A DNA stretch of 64,000 nt from Rhynchosporium graminicola. Lineage: Eukaryota > Ascomycota > Leotiomycetes > Helotiales > Ploettnerulaceae. Positions 1-11,279 of this stretch are shown piece after piece. The position numbers and the translations under genes were made by a program. The stretch is taken from assembly GCA_900074885.1 (NCBI GenBank), contig FJUW01000093.1:3803-67802 (forward strand), read 5' to 3'. Positions within the stretch are counted from its first letter, which is position 1. Every line of letters starts with the position of its first letter. The notes under the pieces were generated by a model that was not told the DNA's origin, did no database searches, and worked only from the letters and a program-made list of their open reading frames with translations.

Positions 1-245
1 GGTATATAAGTAAGAATAAACGAGTAGGAAGGCTAAGAGCGATCTTATATAGTCTACTATAAAGGAAATAAAAAGATAAGGAAGGAAGAAGAAGAGAGAT
101 AGAGTATAAAGCACCTTATATATATATACTAGTACTAGTCCGATACTATACCGGGTCGGATACTAGTTCTGCCGGGATACCTATGAACTTGGGCCCTATT
201 ATCTATCCTTCTTCTTATATGATATTCAGGTAAGCTATTATTATA
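1..245 (-). repeat. 3' LTR of G1 copy 1 (partial)
   Basis: Matches the 268-bp G1 LTR from its 24th base onward; the first 23 bases (TGTAACGAC end) are outside the window. It is followed by the complement of the polypurine tract (C-run 249-256) and by the hairpin GAGCTTA-ACCC-TAAGCTC at 264-281. Confidence 0.93.
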
Positions 246-506
246 TTACCCCCCCCTTAAGAAGAGCTTAACCCTAAGCTCGGAAAGTTATAGTTTATAC
301 TAGAATTAGTCTTTATTATAACTCTTTTCGTCGATATTCGTATAATAGGCGCTAGCCGCTCTTTAGTAGTAGTAAATTCTTTATTAGGTTCTAACTAGTT
401 ATATCGCTATAATAGTACTATATTAGTTATAGCTTCTAAATCGGGCGGTAAGCGGTATTTACTTTATCTGTTTATAGTAGGAGTCGAGTTTAAGTAAGGC
501 GTAAGG

Positions 507-1701
507 TATATAAAGGAAGGGGTTTATTAATATTAGAGCTTTTCCTTTTTAACTACGATAACTACTTTAACTTATAAGTTTATTCTCCTTAGACTATAAT
601 ATAGCTCCTAAAGTAGGTATTATTACTAACTACTATAGTAGTCTACTATAATCTTATATATTAATCGACTTAATTAACTCTTCTCTTAATATAAGTAAGT
701 TTCCTATTTTAGTTTTAGGGATAGTCCTTAAGTATAGTATAGGGGTTTCACGGATCTATAACGCTAACTCTTATAATGCTTTTACTAGTTCCTACTAGTA
801 CTCTTTCAGCGGTATATTATATATATTACTTATAATATATTCGCGCTTTCCTTAAGATAAAGTATAATAATACTTCTATTTTAGAACTCTTATACTTATT
901 TAATAAGCTTAACTCTAAGCTTTATAAGTATTATTCGGCGTTAAAGAGTAGTTATAAGTATATAAGTTACTTGAACCTAAATATAGTTATATATATTAAC
1001 GCGTTATAATTACCTAACTATATTAATATAAAGTATACTATTTTATCTAGTTTACTTCTTAGTAGCGAAGCTAAGGACGCGGAGCTGAATCGGGGTAGTA
1101 TTATAGCTACTTATAAGGCTATTAATCGGATCTATCGTCTCGCGAAATCTACTACTCCTATTATTACGTTAGAGATTACTATTATATAATTAGTAAAGAC
1201 TTAGGCTTTAAAGTATTCTATAGAGAAAGTATTTAAGGAGTTGAAGTTTATTAAAGTAATAAGTTACGATCTTAAACCCTTAGATACTAGTACGATACTA
1301 ATATAATATAGGATCTAGATCTTTTAATAGTAGATTCGGCGAAGTCTAAGTTAATAATATAAATAGTATTAAAGCAGACGAAAGAGTTAAATAGTATTAT
1401 ATAGGAATTTATAAAGAAAGCTATATTTAAAGCTATAATATCTAATACTAAAGGAAAGAGGAATTTACTTTCTAGTTTAGAGATAATATCAGATCTAGAT
1501 ACTCCTAAACTCTCTCTAAAGAAGAAAGCTCGTAGGATTAGCTATTATACTTAGTCTACTACTAGAGCTATATTAGTAGATTTAAGTAAGGAGTTAGATA
1601 TAGTAATTCTAGTTCTAGATATTCTAGATTTACTAAAAGCTCCGGAGAACTTAGGAGAGAAAGCTAGTAAAGTAGAAGTAGTTAAAGAAGTAGAGTTCTA
1701 G
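507..1701 (+). pseudogene. antisense ORF (aORF) of G1 copy 1, with TATA box
   Basis: This open region runs opposite to gag-pol, between the chromodomain and the 3' LTR. A TATATAAA box lies at 507-514 and the protein-like stretch is about 745-1701, ending in a TAG at 1699-1701. The frame has several RIP-type stops and one or two frame changes here, but its peptide matches the same region in the other three G1 copies, including a basic stretch near KRK..RISYYTRSTT and an acidic C-terminus ending VKEVEF. I do not recognise the protein. Antisense ORFs at this position are known in some plant gypsy elements such as Grande; any homology to those is not claimed. Confidence 0.55.
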
Positions 1702-1779
1702 ATATAGCGTTATTATAGAGTATAATCGGGAGATTATCCTTAGTAATAAATTCTAATACTAGTAACTATAATAGCTTAT

Positions 1780-4700
1780 TATCCTCTAAGTAACTATAGT
1801 TATCTATTCTGTCTTCTTAGGCCTTAATCTACTATTCTAGTTTATATAGAAGTCTAGGTTTACTTAAGTTAATAGTATAGAAGTCTCTAAGCTTATATAG
1901 AGTACTTATTAGATTAGAAGCGTTATACTAAGTTAAGTCCGGGTTATAGCTTAGCTAGCTAACTTAATACTTCAGATTACCTCTTAGGAGCTATATAATA
2001 AGTATATCTTATAACTCTTACTCTTCTTAAGTAGTAATAACTTCTAGGAGTAAGTTTAGTAACTCTTAGCTTAGTAATAAGTCGTCCGGGTCCTTAAAGA
2101 GTAATTCGAGAGCGAATATATCGTATATAGAGGATCCTAGGAGTAAATCTAGCTTATAGGAGTATCTGATCTTAGCTAGGACTTAATATAGTCCTACCTA
2201 GAGGCTAGATAGCTTCTTACTTAGCTAGTAATTCTTAAGGTTCTTTATAGAGAGAAATACCTTATCTCTAACTTCCTAGTCGATACTATACTATTTCGGG
2301 TTAGTTATAGCGCTTATCCTCTGCTAAGTAGCTAGTATATTAGCTTTTATAATTTTAATAGCGGATTTAGTATATTTAGCTAAGGATTTAGTATTAGTAT
2401 AGTTAAGCTTCTCTTATAGTATCGATACTATAAGTTACTTCTAATCCTAGCTATTCCGCGGTAGTATACTATATTTAAGGGTATATAGCGCTATACTAAT
2501 AGAATCGTAAGGTAAAGTTACTTAAGCGCGGTCTATTATTAGTAGTAGTTCGCTCTAGTTACTCTAGTAGTAATTAATAAAAGGTTTAAAGCGTTAGTTA
2601 ATATATTAGTTTATAATCTCTATTTATCTATTAGTTTACTAGTAGAAAGAGGTAAAGAGCTTAATCTTAACTCTAATTATATAGTAAAACTCTTACTAGA
2701 AGGATAAGACTAGCTAAGCTCCTTAGTCGGATATAATTAACTTAAGAGTATATCCGAAACGATATATCTATTAGATAAATAATATTACTATCCTACGAGT
2801 ATCGATATTATAGTAGTATAGTATTAATATAAAGTCTTTCCCTAGGCAGTCGATAAATACTAATATCTTATTAAATCCTTAGTTATTAGGTAGGAAGTCT
2901 TTAAAATCTATAGCTAAGTACTATATAAGGTAGCTAAGTACTAGTAATAAGTAAAGGAATCCTTATTATTTCGTCTGTTTCAGATAAGAGTACTAGTAGA
3001 GGCGGTAATTATAAGTATATCGTTTCACGTCCGATATAAGTCCTTTCTAGTAGTAATAAGTAGAAATTATTTCAGTAGTCTTATAAGCGTTTAGATAAGC
3101 GAAGGAAACTTAATTATAGATTTCGCTAATTAAACGAGTATATAGCAAGGTATAGCGTTATATATATAGATGACTATTATAAAGTAATAAACTATTATTA
3201 ATAGTATAGCTATCTCTTAATATATTTCGTTCCTTAGAGAATAATTCTTAGTTGAATTAGTATAGTTTCTCGATTAAATTAAAGGAGTTATATATAAGTT
3301 CCGGTAGCGTATTAGTCCTTAGCGATATTAAGTATATATAACTGATTTAATCGATATAATACTTAGCTAGTTCCGCGTTAATCCTAAGGTCTAAGTAGTC
3401 TAGAGGTAGTAAAACCCGAGATCTACTATCCTATTTCTATTATTCCTATATCTTTAGATCCTATTCCTTATAGCTAAAGATATTAGCTTTAGCGTTATCT
3501 TTACTAAGTGTATATATAATTTAAAAGTTAAATTCGGAAAGGAATTCTATCTATCTAGCTTACTTACTAGTTAAGACCTTAGTAGTTATAAAGTATTCTA
3601 AGGATCGATAGTCTATATATATACTAGTATAATATCGTAAAGATATAAGTTCCGGTCTCTATTTCCGGAAAGACTTAATAATAGCGTATAGCTCCTTATT
3701 ATAGATCTCCTAGTTTAGTTCATATCTATTAAGAATATAAGAGTAGAATCTAATTAGATACTACTAGTTATCTTTATATAATTAGAAGATAACTCTAGCT
3801 ATTATACTATTAAAGGTATTAGTTTCTAGTTTAGTCTATAATTTAGAGTCGAAATAGTATAGTTTCTATACTAATAGTAGCTATTAATATAAATCATTAA
3901 AGGACTTCTTATAATCGTTAGTGAAATTCTATAGTATTATAAGCCGAGTAAGTACTAAGAGAGATTTAGCGATAAGGCCGAAATTCCGAATAAATTAATA
4001 ATAGAACTTATAGAATCCTAAGAAGGATTTTATAGCTATTACTATTTCGGGGTACTTCTAGTCTACTAATAGTATTACTTTCTCAGGATCTAGCTCGATT
4101 CCGTTAGTAATAATAATATATCTAAGGTATTTAGTCCGAGTAATATAGAATTCGCTTTTCTTAATATCTACTTAAAGTCTAATATCTATTAAGCGTTATA
4201 GTACTAATTTAATATATTCTTTATATTCCTAGAGTATTTCTAAGTATATAAGAATATTATCTAGATAAGCTATATAGAAATTATCTAAGTAGTCTAATAG
4301 TATATTATTTATATATCGCTAATATATACTAAGTCTATTATAGAGCTTAAAAAGTAGTACTTTATATTTATAAGATCTGAAGCGGGTTCGGAATGTAATA
4401 TACTCCTTAGATTCGGGGTCTATATAGATATAGTTAAATACTATCTAGATATCTAGTTTAGTAAAGATTATTACTTTAGATATATAAGTTAAGAGCTTAT
4501 CGATCCTAGGTATTAGGTAGGAATCCTTTCGAGTGATCGTATTAAGCTTATAATAGTCGATATAGAAGCGTAATCCTCTATCGGCCTTCTTAATAAATAG
4601 TATAAGTAATATAAAGGGACTTTAGCTAGATTTAATAAATCTCTTATCTAAATTCTCTATAAAGTACTCCTTAATTACTTATAATTTATCTATAGATTAC

Positions 4701-7400
4701 TAATATAGAGGCGAATATATATTAGGTAATAGTTCTTCTAGAATAATTTTATAATTATATAAGTAATATAACGAAAGAATATTAGAATCCCGCTTAGAAA
4801 AGGCTTCCTTAAGGGTATAGTACTATTCCGGTAGCTTTTCAGCTATAAGTCGTTCGGTATCAGGATCCTTAGGAGAATCGCTATTTAGATAGTCTTATAA
4901 GAGGCAGTCTATCTCGTAGATACTAGTAAAGAATAATTCGAAGCTTTTATATTTTAAATTAAAGTGAAAAGCTATAGTACTAATTTAGTAAATTAGAACC
5001 GGTTTCTAGATCCTCGGAGGTTAAGAAGAGTACTTATAATAAAGTTTCAGTAAAGTACTTTTCTCGATAAATTCGGAGTAGGAAAAGGTTCGGATTCCTT
5101 AGTAATAAGCGGAAATAAGTTAAATAGTAAGGATAATATATTAATATACTATATCGCTATTATTTAGTATAATCGCTATTAGTCTAGCTAGTTTATAGCT
5201 AAGTCCAACGAATAAATATAAATTTAGTAAGATCGATTAATACTAAGTTTATAAGGAAATAAAGTTATAATTATCTACTTATTATATTAGAGAGTAGCTA
5301 GATAGCGTTCCGGCTATAGAAGCTTATAGTAGAGCGTATTTAGCTTAACTTGAAATCGTTATATCTATTTAATAATAATAATTATATCTTATTATCCTAA
5401 ATTAAGGAGAATAAAAGAGTAGTTATAAATACGCTTATTATTAATAGAAAAGTATAAATATATAAAATAAGTAATATAAGTTCTAATAAACTATTAGAAC
5501 TTATATATTAGAATAGAATAAGGTAATAGCTCGATTTTAATACTAAGGGCCCCTGATAGTTATCTAGTAAGAGTATAATTAATAAATAGATAACTATTTA
5601 CTCTAGTATCGATTAAGCTACTTATAGAGACTCTTAATCTATTTATATTAACTATAATTAGGTATATAAATTACTTACCTCCTATTAGGGAGTTAAGGTT
5701 AAGATTAGAGAGATTATACTTATATAGACCTAAGAAAGAGTTTTTACTTAAGCTTTATTATTTCCCTTTAGTATTAGTCCAGATTCGGAGAGTATATCTT
5801 TTATTACTTCTTTAGTTACTTAATTCTCTTTCGGAAATTTATCGATTAATTAAACTTTAAGCGAGTTAGGGTAATCTAGCTTAATATAACCGAGCTATCT
5901 ATAACTATAATACCTAGAGAGTTCTCCGGTCGAGATAGTAAGGCGTTTTAGCGCGGAAGGAGTACTAGATTATACTAGAATAGAGGTATATACGTATAGT
6001 ATAAGAATAGTTTATCGAGGGGCTAAGCTTAGGGACTAGTAAGGAGTAGAACTAATAGAGATCGTAGTAGTAATAGTAGGCTTATAGTATTATACTAAGG
6101 TAGTAGCTTTCTCAGGATAGGTATATTCTGAGTTATAGTGATATTTAGTATTAAAAGAAAGTAAGGATCTAACTATAGAAGCGTAATCCTTATTTTATAT
6201 TAGTTTAATAATAAGAGTTAAAGCGTATAAGGATAATATAATCTTATCTTATATATAGAAAAACTACTCTTTCTTTTTAACTTTACTTTAGATAATAGCG
6301 CTTTAAAATCGATTACGAAACTTAGTAAAAGTCTCGCGTATATAACTAAGTTATTATATTTCTAAGTAGTAGAAAGCGTTATTATAGTTATCTTTTTCTA
6401 ATCTAATAAGGAAGTTCTTTTCTAGTAAAGAGATTATTTTATCGCTAGTCTTAAACTCATTAGCGAGATACTAAAGTATAAGATACTCTTTAGCTAATCT
6501 AGTAACTAGTCCCTATACGAGAATATACCGGGAGAAGTCTATAAGGTAGTAATTAGCGTTTATAGCTAGCTAGTCTCGTATTAATACTCTCTATTAGAAG
6601 AAGGTAAAGTCCGACCTATTATCTAGAAATAAGATCTTCTTAGTAAGATAAGACTTCTTAAGGCGTAACTCTACTAATTCGGCGCTAAGAGAAGGAGATA
6701 GTTTATTAGGAATAATATCCTCTCTCTTAGTATTATATATTAGAATAGAGTTTATTAGCTTATTAAACTCTGCTATACGCGGAGATTATAGTATTAGTTC
6801 TAGTAAGAGAGTCGAAGATAAGTAAGGGACCTCTATAAGGAACTTATCTTATACGGAGATTAGTTTATCTATAGTATCTTCTAGAGAGTTATTCTTCTCT
6901 TCTTAGTCTACTAATCGTTATAAGAGAGAATAGATTAGGTTCGAGTTACCTACGGTAATAAGAGTACTTTGGGATTATACTCCTAGTGAATTTCGCTTTT
7001 ATTTTCCTTTCTCTCTTAATTAGTACTTTCTTAATAAAGTATTAATATTCTCTAAGGTAAGAGATATTTAGAGTAAGGAAGAATATAATAGATTAGGTTC
7101 AGAGGTAGAGTAGGAGGGGTCGCGTCGAGTCCCCTTAGAATTAGAGAGGTCTCTAGTTTATTAGTTAGGAGCTATTCCGGTAGCTTAAAAAGGAGTATAT
7201 CAGAGCTATTTCAGTAGTAATATATAGAGATTAAAGTTCTAGGGTATTTATTATACTTTCTTCAAAATCTATTTATAATTCCTTTATACTAAGGGGGTTA
7301 TTAAAGGAGCGTTAGCGAAGACCTCCTCTATTATACTATTTATGATAAGCTAAATTAAACCCTGATTTATAGTTATCCGAGAGATCTCTAGTATCTCGGC
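1780..7400 (-). pseudogene. G1 copy 1 gag-pol remnant
   Basis: Read on the minus strand from about 7,400. Gag comes first, with a CCHC zinc knuckle at about 5,860-5,920 whose cysteines have become Tyr. The protease motif near 5,600-5,635 reads DTRVNSYLFIN, a decayed DTGANSYLFIN. The reverse transcriptase active-site box YLDNILI (from YLDD) is at about 4,250-4,272. RNase H follows, then integrase with VFIDCLGKD at about 2,832-2,858, and a chromodomain ending near 1,800. Many TAA/TAG codons are present, so no functional protein is possible. Boundaries are approximate. Confidence 0.85.
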
Positions 7401-7485
7401 TATATATAAGTAGTTATCGAATAACTAACTTAGTAGTAAGATATTATAGTAAGCTATCTCCGGCTATCTTAATCTTTTTATTTAA

Positions 7486-7753
7486 TATAATAATATAAGA
7501 CTTAAGGTAGTATATAAGTAAGAATAAATAAGTAGAGAAGCTAAGAGCGATCTTATATAATTTACTACGAAAGAAATAAAAAAATAAGAAAGGAAGAAGA
7601 AGAGAGATAGAGTATAAAGCACCTTATATATATATACTAGTACTAGTCTGATACTATACCGGGTCGGATACTAGTTCTGCCGGGATACCTATAAACTTAG
7701 GCCCTATTATCTATCCTTCTTCTTATATGATATTCAGGTGAGCTATCGTCATA
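7486..7753 (-). repeat. 5' LTR of G1 copy 1
   Basis: 268 bp, bounded by TATAATAAT (RIP-altered TGTAACGAC) on the left and GTCATA (altered GTCACA) on the right. It carries the LTR TATA run and, next to it at 7,472-7,483, the ATCTTTTTATTT primer site, two bases from the LTR. Confidence 0.94.
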
Positions 7754-7758
7754 ATAGC

Positions 7759-8517
7759 TTCCTTTAAGAGAGGTTTATCGATTCTAATAGCTTAGGAAAA
7801 TAAAGGATTCTTTTATTCCTCTTAAGCTTTATCTATATAAATACTCTAATTAGCTTCTTTAGCTTTCTTTTCTTATTACTAAGTTAGCTATCGTAGAAAA
7901 GTCACTTTCTTTCTTTCCTCTCGAGCTTCCTTCTAACTTAATAATAAAGTTACTTTTTAATTTAGCTAATCTTTTCTAAGTAGATCTAAGTTTCGTTAAT
8001 AGAAACTAGCTAGTAATACTAAGTAATAGAAGCTCGCTTTAAGTTCTTATATATTTTCTAAATATAAGTAGTTCTTCTATTTCACTAAGTATCTAATAAT
8101 ATCTTATTTATACTAATAATCTAGTAGTTCCTCTATATTATATTCTATAAGTAAGTTAACTAGTTTAGTATATATCTTCGGGGCTAGTAATACTCTTAGT
8201 AATACTTTTTCTAATAAGAATATATAGAATATTAAGAATATCTTCTTTATTATAGCTAGTAGCTAGAGTTTATAATTTAAAAGTTCTTTAACTTATTTAA
8301 TTTTAAATAATCTAAGTTTCTTATAATCTAACTTATTACTTAGTCTTTATATGTTAATATTTTTCTGTAGAAAGTAAACTTTATCTCTCTCTTATAGTAT
8401 TAGCTTCTAACTATAGTTCTTATTATAGTAGTATGTATTCTTCTCTACTATAAACTAGAGCTCCTCTACGAGTTCCTTATAGAGGTCTTAGATATTCCGG
8501 ACTTAGATACGAGCTAT
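7759..8517 (-). pseudogene. gypsy-B integrase C-terminus and chromodomain fragment
   Basis: On the minus strand this continues directly from 56,997: joining the flanks and removing one ATTAT duplication keeps the frame open (..TIKNNNIARI..). The peptide resembles the post-catalytic part of fungal gypsy integrases (DKVYFLQKNI, KLDYKKLRLFKI, then YIFLLEKVL) and the start of the chromodomain linker (IEYNIEELLDY). It is interrupted on the left by G1 copy 1; the rest of gypsy-B lies beyond the window. RIP stops are present. Confidence 0.85.
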
Positions 8518-8522
8518 ATTAT

Positions 8523-8700
8523 TATAGTAAAGTTATATTAATCTTTAGAGTAAGATATAAAGTAGTTAAATAATATTAGTTATATTATAGTACTAATTAT
8601 TATAAAGAGTTAATTAAAAGTATTATCTAGGAATATCTGTACGGACTATATATATAATTATAGTTACCTAATCTATACTAAGACTTATATCCTTGTAATA
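8523..8700 (-). repeat. 3' LTR of copia-A
   Basis: 178 bp, aligning base for base with 56814-56991 and differing mostly by transitions (for example the end CTTGTAATA here against CTCGCAACA there). The purine-rich complement of TACCCCTCTATAG at 8701 is its polypurine tract. Confidence 0.92.
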
Positions 8701-9149
8701 TACCCCTCTATAGAGATACTATAAAGTTAGTAACTTCTATAAGTATAAGTAATCTAATTTCTTTTATAATTAGTCGATTATACTATTATATACGTATATA
8801 TAGTAATACTCCTAGAGACTAGTACTATGCCTTGATATCATATGAACTAGATAAACTATAGGTTCTATAATTCCTTTAAGATAAGTTAGCTTTCTAATTA
8901 ATATTTATACTCTTTATTCTAAGTATAAAATAGTTATATTTAGTATTACTATAAAGGCTTTAAGGTCTTATAAGCTAAGTAGTTTAGTGAAACTATCTAC
9001 TGCGTTCTCTTTTAAGAGTATATACTAAAGGTCTAAATAACTTCTAGCGATCTCCTAGCGAAAGTAGTAAAATTTAATATTGATATACTTAGTATGTTAA
9101 TATAATTCAGAGTTCTCTAATAGAGATAAAGCTCCCTGATTATCGTACT
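8701..9149 (-). pseudogene. copia-A RNase H C-terminus and 3' untranslated part
   Basis: On the minus strand 9,149 to about 9,040 encodes DNQGALSLLENSEL, then HTKYINIKFYYFR, matching the copia RNase H end (..DNQGAIALAKNP.. and KHIDIRYHF..). The rest to 8,701 is the tail of the protein and the 3' untranslated region. G1 copy 2 inserted just upstream of the DNQGA motif; the frame resumes at 24,244. Confidence 0.88.
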
Positions 9150-9154
9150 ATATC

Positions 9155-9422
9155 TGTAACGACATAAGACTCAAGGCGGTATATAAGCAAGAATAAACAA
9201 GTAGAGAGGCTAAGAGCGATCTTATATAGTCTACTACGAAGAAAACAAAAAGATAAGGAAGGAAGAAGAAGAGAGATAGAGTATAAGGCACCTTATATAT
9301 ATATACCGGTACTAGTCCGATACTATACCGGGTCGGATACTAGTTCTACCGGGATACTTATAAACTTAGGCCCTATTATCTATCCTTCTTCTTATATAAT
9401 ATTCAGGTAAGCTATTATTATA
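9155..9422 (-). repeat. 3' LTR of G1 copy 2
   Basis: 268 bp, with an almost unmutated left end TGTAACGACATAAGACTCAA and an AAACAAAAAGAT segment near 9,241-9,254. That segment is the unaltered complement of the primer site. The C-run complement of the polypurine tract follows at about 9,426. Confidence 0.94.
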
Positions 9423-9683
9423 TTACCCCCCCCTTAAGAAGAGCTTAACCCTAAGCTCGGAAAGTTATAGTTTATACTGGAATTAGTCTTTATTATAACT
9501 ATTTTCGTCGATATTCGCGTAATAGGCGCTAGCCGCTCTTTAGTAGTAGTAAATTCTTTATTAGGTTCTGACTAGTTACGTTGCTATAATAGTACTATAT
9601 TAGTTATAGCTTCTAAATCGGGCGGTAAGCGGTATTTACTTTATCTATTTATAGTAGGAGTCGAGTTTAAGTAAGGCGTAAGG

Positions 9684-10424
9684 TATATAAAGGAAGGGGT
9701 TTATTAATATTAGAGCCTTTCCTTTTTAACTATAATAACTACTTCAACTTATAAGTTTATTCTCCTTAGACTGCGATATAGCTCCTAGAGTAGGTATTAT
9801 TACTAATTACTATAGTAGTCTACTATAATCTTATATATTAATCGACCTAATTAACTCTTCTCTTAATATAAGTAAGTTTCCTATCTTAGTTTTAGGAATA
9901 GTCCTTAAGTATAGTATAAGGGTTTCACGGATCTATAATACTAACTCTTATAGTGCTTTTACTAGTTCCTGCCGGTGCTCTTTCGGCGGCGTATCGTATA
10001 TATTACTTATAAGGCGATTAATCGGATCTATCGTCTTACGAAATCTGCTGCTCCTACTACTACGTTAGAGATTGCTACTATATAAACAGCGTTAAAGCAG
10101 ACGAAGGAGTTGAATAGTATTATACAGGAATTTACGAAGAAAGCTATATTTAAAGCTATAATATCTGATACTAAGGGAAAGAGGAATTTGCCTTCTAGTT
10201 CAGAGATAGCGTTAGATCTAGATACTCCCGGACTTTCTCTAAAGAGGAAACCTCGTAGGATTAGCTATTACACTCGGTCTACTACTAAAGCTACGTTAGT
10301 AGATTTAGATAAGGAGTTAGATATAATAATTCTGATTCTAGATATTTTAGAATTACTAAGAGCTCTAGAGAACTTAGGAGAGAAAGCTAAAGAAGTAGAA
10401 GTAGTAAAGGAAGTAGAGTTTTAG
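9684..10424 (+). pseudogene. antisense ORF of G1 copy 2, internally deleted
   Basis: The TATATAAA box is at 9684-9691. The coding-like stretch runs from about 9,930 to the TAG at 10422-10424. The last 104 codons (from TTG at 10110) are fully open, the best-preserved stretch of this ORF in the window, and end in an acidic VKEVEF tail after a basic KRKPRRISYYTRSTT segment. About 150 codons are missing through the two deletions at 10004-10012 and 10080-10085. An in-frame TAA at 10083 precedes the open part, so 10110 is not a proven start. Composition here is less AT-rich than around it. Function unknown. Confidence 0.5.
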
Positions 10425-10479
10425 ATATAGTGTTATTATAAGGCGCAATCGAGGAATTATCCTTAGTAATAAATTTTAA

Positions 10480-10892
10480 TACTAGTAATTATAATAGCTT
10501 ATTATCTTCTAAGTAATTATAATTATTTATCCTATCTTCCTAAGCCTTAATCTATTAATCTAGTTTACGTAGAGGTCTAGGTTTACTTAAGTTAGTAGTA
10601 TAGAAGTCTTTAAGCTTATACGAAGTACTTATTAGATTAGAAGCGTTATACTAAGTTAGGTCCGAGTTATAGCTTAGCTAACTAACCTAATACTTCAGAT
10701 TACCTCTTAAGAGCTATATAATAAGTATATCTTATAACTCCTACTCTTCTTAAGTAGTAATAACCTCCGGGGGTAGGTTTTATAACTCTTAGCTTAGTAA
10801 TAAGTTATCTAAGTCCTTAAAGAGTAATTCGGAAGCGAATATATTATAAATAGAAGATCCCGAGGGCAAATCTAGCTTATAAGAGTATCTGA
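10480..10892 (-). pseudogene. G1 copy 2 chromodomain fragment
   Basis: Minus-strand continuation of the copy 2 pol gene on the left side of the copy 3 insertion. It matches the chromodomain end of copy 1 (about 1,780-2,170) base by base. It contains RIP stops. Confidence 0.82.
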
Positions 10893-10897
10893 TCTTA

Positions 10898-11165
10898 TGT
10901 GACGACAGCTCACCTGAATATCACATGAGAAGAAGGATAAATAAAAGGGCCTAAGTTCATAGGTATCCCGGCAGAACTAGTATCCGACCCGGTATAGTAT
11001 CGGACTAGTACCGGTATATATATATAAGGTGCCTTATACTCTATCTCTCTTCTTCTTCTTTCCTTATCTTTTTATTTCCTTCGTAATAGACTATATAAGA
11101 TCGCTCTTAGCCTCCTTACTTATTTATTCTTACTTATATACTACCTTAAGTCTTATATTATTATA
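10898..11165 (+). repeat. 5' LTR of G1 copy 3
   Basis: 268 bp from TGTGACGACAGCTC to TATTATTATA (RIP-altered GTCGTTACA). It carries a TATA run at 11015-11027 and, 38 nt later, the ATCTTTTTATTT segment at 11066-11077 that pairs with the primer site. Confidence 0.95.
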
Positions 11166-11179
11166 TTAAATAAAAAGAT
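11066..11179 (+). promoter_or_regulatory. predicted self-priming pair of G1 copy 3
   Basis: ATCTTTTTATTT at 11066-11077 in the LTR is perfectly complementary to AAATAAAAAGAT at 11168-11179, which begins two bases after the LTR end. If transcription starts at 11066, downstream of the TATA run at 11015-11027, the RNA 5' end would pair with the primer site as in the Tf1/sushi group. The transcription start is inferred, not known. Confidence 0.6.
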
Positions 11180-11279
11180 TAAGATAGCCGGAAATAGCTT
11201 ATTATAATATCTTACTACTAAGTTAGTTATTCGATAACTACTCGTATATAGCTAAGATACTAGAGATCTCTTAGATAAC

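Larger units (their letters stand above)
1..7753 (-). mobile_element. Ty3/gypsy element G1, copy 1, cut by window start
   Basis: LTR retrotransposon read right to left. The 5' LTR is 7486-7753 and the 3' LTR 1-245; 23 bases of the latter lie outside the window, giving a full length of about 7,776 bp. Order on the minus strand: LTR, self-complementary primer site, gag, protease, reverse transcriptase, RNase H, integrase, chromodomain, an oppositely oriented ORF, polypurine tract, LTR. It sits in the gypsy-B integrase/chromodomain region; the 5 bases after it (7754-7758, ATAGC) are its presumed TSD, whose partner is off the window. All coding is broken by RIP. Confidence 0.95.
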
